Of a stretch of DNA of 64,000 nucleotides, positions 35,201 through 45,685 are shown one piece after another (position 1 is the stretch's first letter; each line of letters begins with the position of its first letter). Source of the stretch: Euonymus europaeus (Eukaryota; Streptophyta; Magnoliopsida; Celastrales; Celastraceae); NCBI GenBank assembly GCA_963580455.1, contig OY756958.1, positions 23,014,501-23,078,500 on the forward strand, read 5' to 3'. The translations under genes were made by a program, and so were the position numbers. The notes beneath the pieces were generated by a model. It worked only from the letters and a program-made list of their open reading frames with translations. It was not told the origin of the DNA and searched no databases.

Positions 35201-36794
35201 CATCATTTAGTCCAAGGTTAAGGACAGTGTCCATCATCCCAGGCATCGAAACCTAGACAGCAGACATAGAGTAGAGATATAAGTTGATAGACAAGAGTTT
35301 AGAATTATAATAATACTTCCAACCAGAAATAATCTCAACTTTCTGGACTCTTACCGCAGCACCAGAGCGAACAGAGAGAAGGAGAGGCTTGGAAGGATCT
35401 CCAAGGACAGCTCCCATGTCCTTCTCCACGCTATCCAAACCTTGCAATATCTCCTTCCACAAGCCTTCTGGCAGCTTTTGTCCATTCTGCTGATATTCTT
35501 GGCATGCTTCTGTAGATATGGTAAGTCCAGGAGGCACTGATAACCCAATGCTCGCCATCTCTGCCAGATTTGCTCCCTTTCCTCCCAACTAGAATGCATA
35601 AGAGAAATATCAAAGAAAGAAATCGAAGAAAATTAATAGTGGAAATGCACTTAGGAAATAAAAGAAATGACTAATTAATCCAGAACATTAATTTGATATT
35701 AATTACTACTAATTGCTTTCATTAGTTTATTGGACCTATGATTGTTTTAATGAATTCCCATACAAACCATACCAGGCAGAGACGTAAAGTTTTAAATTTT
35801 GCATGGTCTACATTCCACAGAAGGCCTTACAACTGACGTGTCATTATTTAGGTTCATAAAGACAGGCAAAGACGTCCTACCAAGGATTTCATGCCCTTGT
35901 TGCCTTCACTCCTTCCTTTGCCAAAAGTGAACACTCTCTGTAAGAGAAGAGAAAGATCAAGGTTACAGAGCTACATAGTTTGAAAAAATTAAAAGACAAG
36001 TTTATGGCAACTTGAGAATTGCTTTTCCATTGCCGCTTGATCCCAAAGATTTCACCTTCAGTGAGATTATCATCAAGTTCCTTATCCTAAATAATCATCG
36101 GTCGGTTACGTTAATCCATGTTTTTTTTCTTCATCATTTGACACAGTCGATACAATTATTCAAGCATAGTAGCATACAATAGAGTTAAATTGTGATGGAC
36201 CTGGAGCCCACCAAGCCCAATATTCCACACAACTCGGAGGTCCAGCAGCATCCATTCAACTTTCTAGGGCAGAGCCTACATGAAAGGGACGCCCACTCGT
36301 CCCTAAGCGAGGGGACCCCGATTCACATAGATGGTTGTCCCAGCCTCAAATTCACGATCAACACACGCAGTGTCACGGTGACAGAGTACATGATGAGATC
36401 CGTCGATTGTTAATCATTACGGCTGAAGCACGATCGACGCTCCCGTCGACTTCAGTTACCAGGCTATATGAACTACAAAATCAAAAACGTATAATATGTA
36501 AAAAACTTCTAACAGTTGCAGTACCTTTTTTGCGGTGGATGTTGGGTCTGATACTGGGCTGAGAATCGCGTGGGCTTGTAAGCTGGGCTCATATTTATTG
36601 GGCCCTGGATTTATCAACCCACCTGAGTTCTCGCAGCGAACTCCACGAACTCGACCGCACCGGCTCACCCGAATCGGAACTCCGTTCTCTCTGGAAACGC
36701 TAGTCTGATGCACGAAACTCAACTTAAGCAGCTTTCGGAAGTTGCATACCTCTGGCGTCGTCCTTGCCGGCATGCCTTTCAGCATTGATGACAT
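29233..36794 (-). CDS. PPDK: pyruvate, phosphate dikinase, chloroplastic
   Basis: Interconverts pyruvate + ATP + Pi with phosphoenolpyruvate + AMP + PPi; in C3 plants it serves seed, stress and nitrogen-remobilisation metabolism. Twenty exons (-): 36794-36525, 35937-35881, 35588-35355, 35252-35115, 34870-34708, 34611-34376, 34241-34113, 33922-33743, 33300-33163, 32742-32578, 32478-32317, 32220-32131, 31796-31658, 31413-31236, 30514-30385, 30080-29952, 29849-29712, 29609-29532, 29443-29352 and 29275-29233; 2889 bp, 962 aa. Exon 1 (90 aa, Ser/Arg-rich, starts [16 protein letters not shown]) is a plastid transit peptide. Mature sequence begins [19 protein letters not shown]. The swivelling-domain motif [13 protein letters not shown] places the phospho-His at about 544 and the regulatory Thr (target of the PPDK regulatory protein) at about 542. 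The C-terminal PEP-binding domain has ICGEHGGEP (Cys about 922). Introns 15 and 18 use GC donors. No damage seen. Confidence 0.96.
36190..36480. repeat. GC-richer block inside PPDK intron 1
   Basis: Within the 587-bp first intron (35938-36524) the stretch from about 36195 to 36475 is far richer in G/C than other introns of this gene (gacctggagcccaccaagcc, agcgaggggaccccgattca, gctcccgtcgacttcag). It carries a 73-codon plus-strand open frame of no known family. It could be an LTR-type insertion or part of an internal promoter, since PPDK genes of other plants start a cytosolic transcript from this intron. I cannot decide between these. Confidence 0.4.
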
Positions 36795-37282
36795 CTTCTC
36801 GTTCTTCCAAATCTCTGTTTCAAAACAAAAAATAAAGGAGAATAAACACTCTATCGAATTGCATTCAGAGAAGAAGGAAATCAGGACGTGGACCAGATAT
36901 GACAAATTCGAGTACCGGAGACGTTGAAATCGAAATAAAAATCAGAGATGGCAGAAGCGATTTAGAAGCTTGAGGAAGAAAAATGGCGCTTGTTTTCTTT
37001 TTTATTTACTCGTGTGTTTTTTATTTTATAGGAATGCAAGTAGTGATGAGCGACATGAGTGGTCGCGAAATTGTGCTTATCGCGCTAATAACTAACTTAA
37101 AATTTGACGACTCGAATTACCTATAGTGCCCTTTTTATCTGGTCTGGCTTGGCTGATCATTCCGTTTTAGTTCTAGATCTTATCGGGCTCGCTAGTACCC
37201 GATCATGAGATGGGTGGCACGCAAATTCATGTCCACGTCATCGCTCACAATATCCAATACAATAGTAATAATAAAACACTGG
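36795..37282. promoter_or_regulatory. 5' flank of PPDK
   Basis: Upstream of the plastid PPDK start codon on the minus strand. No single convincing TATA box was found near a likely start. No other gene is seen. Confidence 0.35.
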
Positions 37283-37700
37283 GTTAGAGCAATCACCATG
37301 GTTGTGGAACGTTGGTCTCTGTTATAATTTTCTTACACAAATTTCGTTGTAAGTTTATTAAATTATAAATGCAGTTTTTGATCGGAATTATGAATCTAAT
37401 GGTATATTATTTATGTCAAAAAAAAACTGAATTGTAAAAAAAATATGAAAATTTTGAGTTGTTAAATGTAAATTCAAAACATTTTATTTCAATTTTTAGT
37501 ATTCATTTTATTTTTGTTTGACAAAATAATATACCATTAGACTTGTAATTCTGATCAAAACGCATTCATAATTTTTTTAAAATAAAATAAAAATATTATC
37601 ACACAAAAATGGGTTTACAACGGGGTTGTACTGTAGAAAAATTATAGCAAAACCCAACGTTCCTAATGATTGTTATTTGTTGGAAACAACAAATGCAGTT
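37283..37700. mobile_element. foldback MITE with long inverted arms
   Basis: The left arm runs from gagcaatcaccatggttgtg through ggaacgttgg, gttataattttctt, gttgtaa, tttttgatcggaatta and ctaatggtatattattt. The right arm, reversed, gives the same order: AATCATTAGGAACGTTGGG, GCTATAATTTTTCT, GTTGTAAACC, TTTTGATCAGAATTA and CTAATGGTATATTATTT. The arms are about 130-165 bp with an unpaired centre of about 90 bp. It has no coding capacity. The exact ends and target duplication are uncertain. Confidence 0.7.
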
Positions 37701-38120
37701 GGGAGTTGTGTTTTTGTCAATATGATTTTTATTGAAAGACGTGTGTTTTGTTTAAGTATGTGGTTTGACTTTTGACTAATAAATATGTCACAAAATTAGT
37801 TTTAGTGAAAAATTGATGAGAAAATAGAATGAGTGGCTTGACTAATGAGAAATTAAATAATTGTACATTGAACTATTTTACTAATGTGATTGTATTGAGA
37901 TACGTATTTTGCTAATATGAATAAATATGTAAAACCACTTTTTTCTATAATAAATTTGAGACCCAATGAGAGAGTTTCTCATTAACTCTCTACCTTTGTA
38001 GTTGCCCTTAGGGGCTCCAATCCTGGGTCTAATTTTTTGCTATAATTTTTCTCTAAGTTTATATTAAATCATGTGAAAATTTGTGTTATCGAGTATTTTT
38101 GTATCTATAATGTTAGAATA
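37701..38120. other. AT-rich spacer between two MITEs
   Basis: Contains a segment (about 37720-37940) with gacgtgtgttttgtttaagt and gatacgtattttgctaatat that resembles 18345-18600. No gene. Confidence 0.35.
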
Positions 38121-38352
38121 TACTCTCTCCGTCCCATTTTAAATATTTTTTATTCCTTTTTGGGATGTCTCAAAATACATGTTCATTTCAATTAATGAAA
38201 GCTATTTTTTTCATTTTACCCTTAACTTGAAAAACTCAACAACTATGCACATTATAAATAAGAGTATAAACGTCAAATTGAAAGGGAATTAAATATTTTC
38301 TTAAACTGTGTGAAAAAGTGAAGAGGACAATAAAAATGGGACGGAGGGAGTA
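38121..38352. mobile_element. Stowaway-type MITE
   Basis: Element 38123-38350 (228 bp) has ends ctctctccgtcccatttt and, reversed, CTCCCTCCGTCCCATTTT, flanked by TA on both sides. CTCCCTCCGTCCCA ends with a TA duplication define Stowaway MITEs of the Tc1/mariner superfamily. No coding capacity; mobilised in trans by mariner-like transposases. Confidence 0.92.
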
Positions 38353-39430
38353 GTAAATTTTGAGAAAAAACTCTAAACCCGAAATTCTAAATATAAACCC
38401 TAAACCTGAAACTTATATCCTAAAATTTAAATTTGATTCATTAAATCATAAATCCTACTAATGTTATTTTCAAAAATAAAACTCATAATTTAAAATGATT
38501 TTTGAGAGAAATTAGAGTTAAAAATTAGTATCGAAATTATAGTCTCTCTCAACTGGTAATAGCTGAATATGAATTAGTAAGAGTTTATAGGTTCAACTCA
38601 CATGTCTAACAAATTTCTTTGAAGTAACTTGTATATGTCGAAAGTCATGTAATTATTTGGTGCATATGTAACAAGATGACTCGTGTATCCCGAGTTTATC
38701 ATATAAGACAAAGTTCAATGTCATCCTAAACTAAAAACAGTTATCTGTGTGATCATACCAAAACTTATATTTAAATTTTGATAGAATTTTGTGTGAAGTT
38801 ATTGAATATTTTTGAATTTCGATGTTGGTGTGTTATACTGAATCAGTAGGACAATAGGCTAGTGTTACTTTACTTTATGAATGATTGAAAATAATTTATA
38901 ATTATAATTTAATTATAAATTATTTATTTTTATTTGCGACCGCTAATAAATTGAGAATCAACCATCACACGACAATGTTGATGATGAAGGGGAGAATCAC
39001 AATTTCACAGCCAAAAGGCGTCACAGGTGGAGCCAAATAGGTATTGGTTGGAATATTCTTTGAATCCAATTATTTATGACACGTGGCCTAATTGTAACCT
39101 CGTAACCCATTATCTTATCCTGGCAGTTTGAGTTTATGGACTATGTTCCGTTTTAGAAACGGTTGGTTTCCCACCAAGAATGATAACAATAAAGCTAAAT
39201 AAATGATTAACAGTGAAGTTAAAATCATTAGTCTTAAAAAAAATGATAACAAAGAATAACATCTTTAGACAAATTTGTCATTTGAATAATTGAGATAGAT
39301 CTAACTAAAATTGCAATTGACAATTAGATGTGTATGCAATTTTGTATTTTCAACAGCTGACATGAATCTAAATAAAATATGTCCAACAATCGATTCGATG
39401 TTTCCTTGGAAATTTTCGTTGTTATGTTTT
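38353..39430. other. AT-rich region with one SINE-like segment
   Basis: At about 38545-38700 (+) the order ctctctcaactggtaatagc, then ataggttcaactcacatg (B-box-like), then ctcgtgtatcccgagtttat suggests a degraded tRNA-derived SINE, at low confidence. The remainder is AT-rich with no gene recognised. Confidence 0.35.
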
Positions 39431-39434
39431 ATTA

Positions 39435-40010
39435 TGGATGTCAACGGGCTGGGGAGCCCTTCACCCTTCCCTGTACTCATTAAAAAAAATTCTTACTCGT
39501 CTTCGTAAAAATACACATGGGTATTTCAATTTTTACCCCATCCCCGTACTTGTTGGGGCGAAAAATGCCCGGTTATTTATCCGCCCCAACAACTGCAATT
39601 GTAAAAATTATAATAAATTTTAAAACTTAAATCAATAACAAATTATAGATATGTTTTTAATTATTTGAGAGAGCATAATAAAATATAATAACTTATATAC
39701 GAAATCATTTATGAGTTTCATAACTATATATATTACCAATTAAATAAATAAATAAATACGTTTATTAAAAAAATTAAATATACTCAAATGATATATTACT
39801 ATGGGTTTTTTATTATTTTTTTCTTTTTAATTTTATAAATAATAATATACATATATATAATTAATAATATATACGGGTATGAGGTGGCTTGAATTTCGAT
39901 AATCCCATCCCCGTATCCACCCCGCTATTTTTCCCATGAAAATATTCATACCCGTTACCCGTTAATTAACGGGGCATATCTGTATGATTTGGGTACGGAT
40001 ATTTTTGAAA
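39435..40010. repeat. transposon remnant with ccccgtaccc/gggtacgg motifs
   Basis: Bounded by gtcaacgggctggggagccc on the left and cccgttaattaacggggcat on the right, around a very AT-rich middle. Short C-rich words recur on both sides (ccccatccccgtac at about 39537, cccatccccgtatccacccc at about 39904). This composition is familiar from plant non-autonomous DNA transposons. No definite terminal inverted repeat or target duplication was established. Confidence 0.4.
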
Positions 40011-40831
40011 TGATGATTTATTTTCTTTTTCTGCAAAAATCATGGTATTTAATTTTCTTTTTTGGGAAAATAAATTACAATTACTTTATTGCATTATAAA
40101 GAAGATCTTAACCTTGAATCAAAATTGAAATTCAAATAACCATGAATGGTTTTACATAATAATAATTGTAAGAAACAATTTGAACAAGCAACACTAAGAT
40201 AAATCAAGAATACACAATATTTATGTGAAAAATCCCCCCTTAAAGGAAAAAATCATGGACAGAGCAAGAGTAATTCACTACGTCGAGAAAACATATGATT
40301 GAGAGTGTTTAGAGAAAGACTCCTAAACAATAATTTATAACAAGCCAAAATAATTTAGGTCACAAACTCTAACACTAATAATATTTCACATAAAAAGAAA
40401 AGATATAGGTATACCTTGTTTGGCTTGCTTTCCCAGTGAATAGTGTTGAAAACAAAAAAAAAGGAGAAGAAACTTTGATTTGCAAGCCATGAAATAAGAG
40501 AATTGAAGAAGATCGTATGATAGTAAGAACTAAGCCTCTGTGACTGTGACTGGTATACATAAAGACGACTTTGTTGGACGACTTATAATCCTAGAAGTCG
40601 GTTTTCCAAATCATAATTGGATTAGGAATTTGCATGAAAATTTCAGGTAGAGAAGATGAGAAGAAGCACAAACTAAACATAAAAACCTTTCAGAAAAAAT
40701 TATGCAACTTCATGGTCTCAACTTTTGAGAGATGCAATTCAACTGCATTATTGACTCAGATAAGTACTGATCATTATTTAAATTTTAAAGCACTCAACTC
40801 AAATCCGGGGCCGAAAAAAAGAGAAGAACCT
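40011..40831. other. intergenic / 3' flank of the RING ligase gene
   Basis: No gene recognised. Sequence close to 40831 should be the 3' UTR of the minus-strand gene. Confidence 0.4.
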
Positions 40832-43800
40832 TTAAGAGCGAGCAAAGCGTGCGGTAATACGCCTCTGGATAGGGCTCCTACAAGAAGGACACTCTTTCAT
40901 TCCTTGCTTCTCATGGAGTTCATTGCATGTTGTGCAAACTACCTGATGGGCACAAGGGAGGAAAACCACAGACATCTCCTCTGAAAGACACATCACACAC
41001 TCTCGTTCCCGCTTTACACCTCCCGTCCCTGAGTAATCATGGAAATTTGTCACTACCTCCGAGACATAAGGGATCCAAGACTCCTTTTGGTCAGGACTAT
41101 CTTTGATATCCGTGAGTCTGCTAGCATAGCTTCCATCAATGCCTTGTCGAAGTGCAGCAATTTTCGAAGAGTCGGTCTTCAGCCTCAATTGTGAAATTTC
41201 CTTTTCTAGCTTTTGGATATCATCTTTGTACTTCTGCAGATTGGTTTCTGCTTTCAATTTGATATGGTCCTCCTTAGACTTTGTGGACGTCTCAATCTCC
41301 TGCCTTTCTTTTGTAAGTGAGCTGGCCTGTAAAAGTAGTTGTTCCTTAGCTTTCTCTTCTTTATGCCATCTAGCCTGCGATACATTTTTGATTTCTATGA
41401 GAAAAAGCCTCGTAATACACGCATAATTACTGAAAGGTAACTAATGGGACTAAAGGTTTTTGGACGCAACAGAACATACATATTAATTAGATTGAAACGA
41501 AATTGAAGAAAAAAGTTGATGTCTTGTCTAAAAATCAATAAAAGGGAAGCGCAGAAGGCCGTTCAAGAATTGACTATAAATCTACAAAGATTTTGATCAA
41601 GAAATATGGCATTTTTCCGAAAAGCAATCTGAGGTATGTCATAGGACAATCCTGTGAAACCTATACTTCCATTTCTTTCTCATTCTTTACAATTGCATAA
41701 TTTGCTGAAATCAATGCATATAAACCGTCTTCCTTTGTTTCTAGCACCCCCTATGTACATGGCATGCACTAGTTGTATACATTTAACATATCCAGATGTT
41801 TCCTCACATAGTCACACATCATAATATGTGGAGAGGGTGTTTCCAGGAATTGAACATGTGACCCTAGGTTGTACCATTTGCAACTCAATCACTGAGTCAT
41901 GTTTGTCTATGTATCCCGGCCATGTAAATTGTGTGAATAACACAATGACAACATCTAACATATGACGTGTAGATTTTCCATTTGAGGAAATCGTCTCCCC
42001 AATTCACAACATTCTATATCTATATCATGCTTATAGTAAGGTGAGAAGCTGAAATTTGTTTTAAATGTTAATAGTGTGTTCTACGGAGAAAAAAGGAAAA
42101 AATAAAAGAAAAGGGAATCCAGAATTAAGTACTCTCAAAACATACCTCATGCTGTTCCTGAAGTTGTTTAGCCTGCTCTAGTTCCTGAAGTTTTTGTGCA
42201 ACCTTACGCTTTTCGGTCCCGAGCTCTTCCTGCAATAAGGTTTTCTGTTTATCCCATGACTGACACTTCATTAGTGTCTTCTTCTCCCTCTTCAATATTT
42301 CCTGACAGCTTGCAGCTGACATCACCGCACTCAATTTAGCAGCCTCCATTTCTTTCCTTAGTACAGCATTCTCCACGTCAAGCCTCCGGACAGCAGTGTT
42401 AGCTTTATCCACTTGTCCACTAGCCTTACACAACGCATTCTCCATCTCAGAAAGCTTCTTCACGGTGTTTTCCTCGAGGCTTTGCTTCTCTTTCTTTAAT
42501 CGTTCAACTTCTTCTTTCTCTTGCCTCAGTGTCTTCAGTTCAGCCTTGTCTTTGCCAAGCCTGCGAGCAGCTTGCATAACCTTCTGATTCGCCCACTCTG
42601 TCCATTCTTGGAGCTGACTTTGCAGTTCCCGCACCCTTGGAGCGAGCTTAAGAATCATCTCATCCTTCTTATCCTCGGGAAGCCACTGCCCAACAGATTT
42701 TTCATACGGTATTCCAGCATAAATAGAATTAGGTATCCCAGTATTACAGTTGACAGGAATTGGAGCAGAGTTGCTTTTGGCAGGCAACGAAAGGGAAAGA
42801 TTGGTATCTGCAGTTGATAATGCAGGTAATGCGGAGGCATTGACATGGGGTAATGCAGCTGGTACGATTATCTTAGGCAAAGCAGAAATAACATCGTCAG
42901 TTTCTGAGTTAAATGCTCTAGGTGAAGAGGAGCCAGGATTATGTGGAAGGTTCAGAATCTTCTGACCATCATGAGGTACATCAACTCCTATTGCCTTGCT
43001 TATCTTCAACGAAGCATTCTTTATATGAACAGCCGTCGACTCTGACACAGATTTAAGTTTCTTATCCAAAATTAAACCACCCAAACCACTCAGTTTACCC
43101 GCTCTTGAAGATCCTTTAGATCCATATGTCCGGTAACTCTTCTCCAGATGAAGTGACTTCTGTCTAAGTATGTATTCTCTCTTGCTACTACCAGAATGGG
43201 CCTTTTTACTGCTCCCAAACTTTTCTTCCAGCACAGCAGATTTTGATGTTAGCGTAACACCAAAGGATTTGCCAACTGTATCAGATGCAGAATTTGGGCC
43301 CTCTTTATCTGATGCTAGTCCACTGAGAACAACAGAGTTCTTCAGCTTCGTTGTATTTGGCACTGCAGCCACGGTTGGTTCCTCTGATTGAGAACTAAGA
43401 GAGCAAGGAGTTGGAGGTGTTGTTGGGTTACAGGGATTTGGAACACTGACTTCAGAATTAACAGCGTCTGTTTTCGACTGAGTTTGGGATTGCATCGACG
43501 AAGTACCATCTGAAGCCCCATCACCTACAAAACTACCTAGCGCATCTCCATCCATTGCACAAGCATGCAATATGTTCATATCGCATATCAATAAACACCA
43601 CATTGCATCCCCAGTGCTAAAAAAAGGTCTAACTTCCCTAAGAACACATACTAATTCTGCCAAAATGTACTTCTCCAGCAGCTGCAAATCCTCAAAACAG
43701 TGCTGCCTTGAAGGATCAATCTCTTGACCACTTCTAAGAAATGCTAAAGTATTGTCAACTATATTTGACATAATGTCTTTACACCCATAACAAAGACCAG

Positions 43801-44296
43801 ACCTCAAAATAGCCTTTGTTGCAACCTCTTCGGTGTAGCCACAAGCAACAATCTCTTTTATTGCGCTCTTGAAAATTGTGTCCAAATTGCTTAAAACAAG
43901 CTCTTCTAGTTGATTTTCTACATGATCACTCCAATCAGCATCATGGAATTCCTCCATCTCTATCTCCTCTCTAGGACTACTTAGCCCAACCTCGGATAAA
44001 CCTACAACACTAGCCAATCCAAGATCAAGTTTTAACCCATCTGAATGGTCTTCGCTGACACCGCACAGGTCACATGCACCGGATTGCCCATGCCCTGCTG
44101 TACCTTCAAATTTCTCCGCAGAAAACTCATAAGTGAGGCACTGATTTTGCTTTGAAGGTATAATATTATTAGGTTCGCCTAACAACTGATCAGGCCGGAA
44201 CTTCCTCTTGTTCCTACTTCCTTTTTCCTGAACTGAAAACAAGGGAGACACTTGACTGTTGCTACTAGCACTGCCCTGGGCAACCATTGACGCCAT
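40832..44296 (-). CDS. RF298-like RING-type E3 ubiquitin ligase (putative)
   Basis: Predicted ubiquitin ligase of the plant RF4/RF298 family; substrates unknown. Two coding exons (-): 44296-42146 and 41374-40832, 2694 bp (897 aa). The start MASMVAQGSASSNSQVSP lies just after an acceptor-like GTTGCAG, implying a 5' UTR intron; an upstream in-frame ATG at 44335 would fall in that intron. N-terminus: KRKFRPDQLLGEPNNI and GACDLCGVSEDHSDGLKLDL. Then a conserved UBA-like region with ACGYTEEVATKAILRSGLC. A Ser-rich linker follows. A long coiled coil, rich in Glu/Lys, runs from about residue 560 to 810. A C3HC4 RING sits at the end (CVMCLSEEMSVVFLPCAHQV, then CTTC and CPSC). The plus-strand frames in this interval are antisense. 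Confidence 0.93.
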
Positions 44297-44956
44297 TTTG
44301 AGCTGCAACATAATTAAAATTAACTCACAATACATTTCTCAAACCAGATTGATAATCAGCCTATCTATAATCCTCAATCCAACAATGTAAACCACCACTC
44401 AAATCGAATAGATTGAGAACATCATGTGTGAAAATTAAAATAAAACTGAACCGAAAAGTAAGAACAGCTCCTTAGATATTCCAATTACTAACTGGTACAA
44501 ATCCAATCATTAACATAAGAAAATTAATTTTTGTATTGACATGAAACGAGTAATCCAAATAAAACGTTTCGGAACTGACGAATGATATCAACTTTCAGAA
44601 TTGAAAATCCCCAATCAATCACAAAACAAATTTTAAAAGGAAAAACATACCCTGATTCAGAAATTCAAGAATCAATGCGTTAACAACATACCGAGCTCGC
44701 CAAACCGCGATTTTCTACAATATCGGCGAGCAAAACAAATCCGAAACCTTTAATCAAAACATTAGATCAAAAAATCTTAAAATGGGAAATTCAGGAATTC
44801 TGACAAACAGAGAAAACATAAATGAATTATCCCCAATAAAAGTGAGAAAAACAATCGGATGTATCTCCAGAATCAAATGATCGGACGACGTACCAGACGG
44901 TGGGTTCACTGTTCGAGCAATCAAAGGTATGACCAAATATTGGAAAAATCAGGAGA
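44297..44956 (-). promoter_or_regulatory. 5' UTR, leader intron and promoter of the RING ligase gene
   Basis: Runs from the acceptor upstream of the ATG to a TATA-like motif read on the minus strand as CTATTTATATATTTT (44957-44969). A first non-coding exon probably lies between about 44930 and 44700. No other gene is present. Confidence 0.45.
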
Positions 44957-44969
44957 AAATATATAAATA
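44957..44969 (-). promoter_or_regulatory. TATA box for the RING ligase gene
   Basis: TATTTATATATTT on the minus strand, about 660 bp upstream of the start codon, consistent with a leader intron between them. Confidence 0.5.
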
Positions 44970-45384
44970 GCTATATCATGTGCCCGTCCAAAAATTTTAT
45001 TTTATTTATTTTATTTATATTTTTACTAGGGGAGTGCATCTAACGTCTCCTTTGTCTAGGACAAACAAAAACTGTTGGGGTTTGAGGTATGGAAAATGCC
45101 AAACGTTCCAAAATTATTTCATATATTATATTTATAATTTATATTTATAATTTATATATGAGATCTCATTATGTCACATAAATTATTAAATATAAGTTAA
45201 AGTTATATTTTTAAAAAAAAAATCATAATTTCCCTTAAAATGTAATCTTTTCGCTTCTCTCTCATCTCAACTCTACATGTAATCATAGTTACCTTAATTA
45301 AGGTGGACACTGAGAGTTGTGACGTTGGGAGCTGTGACGTTTGTGTATAGGGATGTAATTCATGGGAATGGAAGGATTAGGCAT
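44970..45384. other. intergenic, no gene recognised
   Basis: AT-rich. A short doubled motif tatatttataatttatatttataattta lies at about 45125-45155 in near-perfect tandem. A second small one, gagttgtgacgttgggagct, contains gttgtgacgtt/gctgtgacgtt at about 45313-45343. Confidence 0.4.
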
Positions 45385-45685
45385 TATTACACTGTTTTTT
45401 AATTTGACAATGTTTTATTATATGTCTTCTTACATTGTGTTTTAGTTTGACAGTATCTTATTAGATTGTGTTGACCATTAGATATAGTCATATTACATTA
45501 TCTTTTACTTTGACATTTGTGAATTTGTCAGTGCTTTATTACACTGTCTTTCACACCATATTATTTCATTATTTTTTTTATTTTTCAGTCTTTATTATAT
45601 TGTGTTAACCATTAGACAGTGTCTTACTATATTGTGCTTAATTTGACAGTTCCTTATTATAATGCGTATTGTCATATTAATCTCA
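45385..45685. repeat. degenerate tandem repeat (minisatellite-like)
   Basis: About five or more diverged copies of a unit near tttgacagtgtcttattaca followed by ttgtgttttaa, some with an added gaccattagata block. Examples start near 45404, 45448, 45510, 45613 and 45652. Copies differ by substitutions and indels, so this is an old array. No coding content. Confidence 0.55.

Noticed and set aside
42396..43391. Plus-strand Ser/Phe-rich open frames
   Set aside because: Antisense shadows of the long RF298-like exon, whose coding sense is supported by conserved domains.
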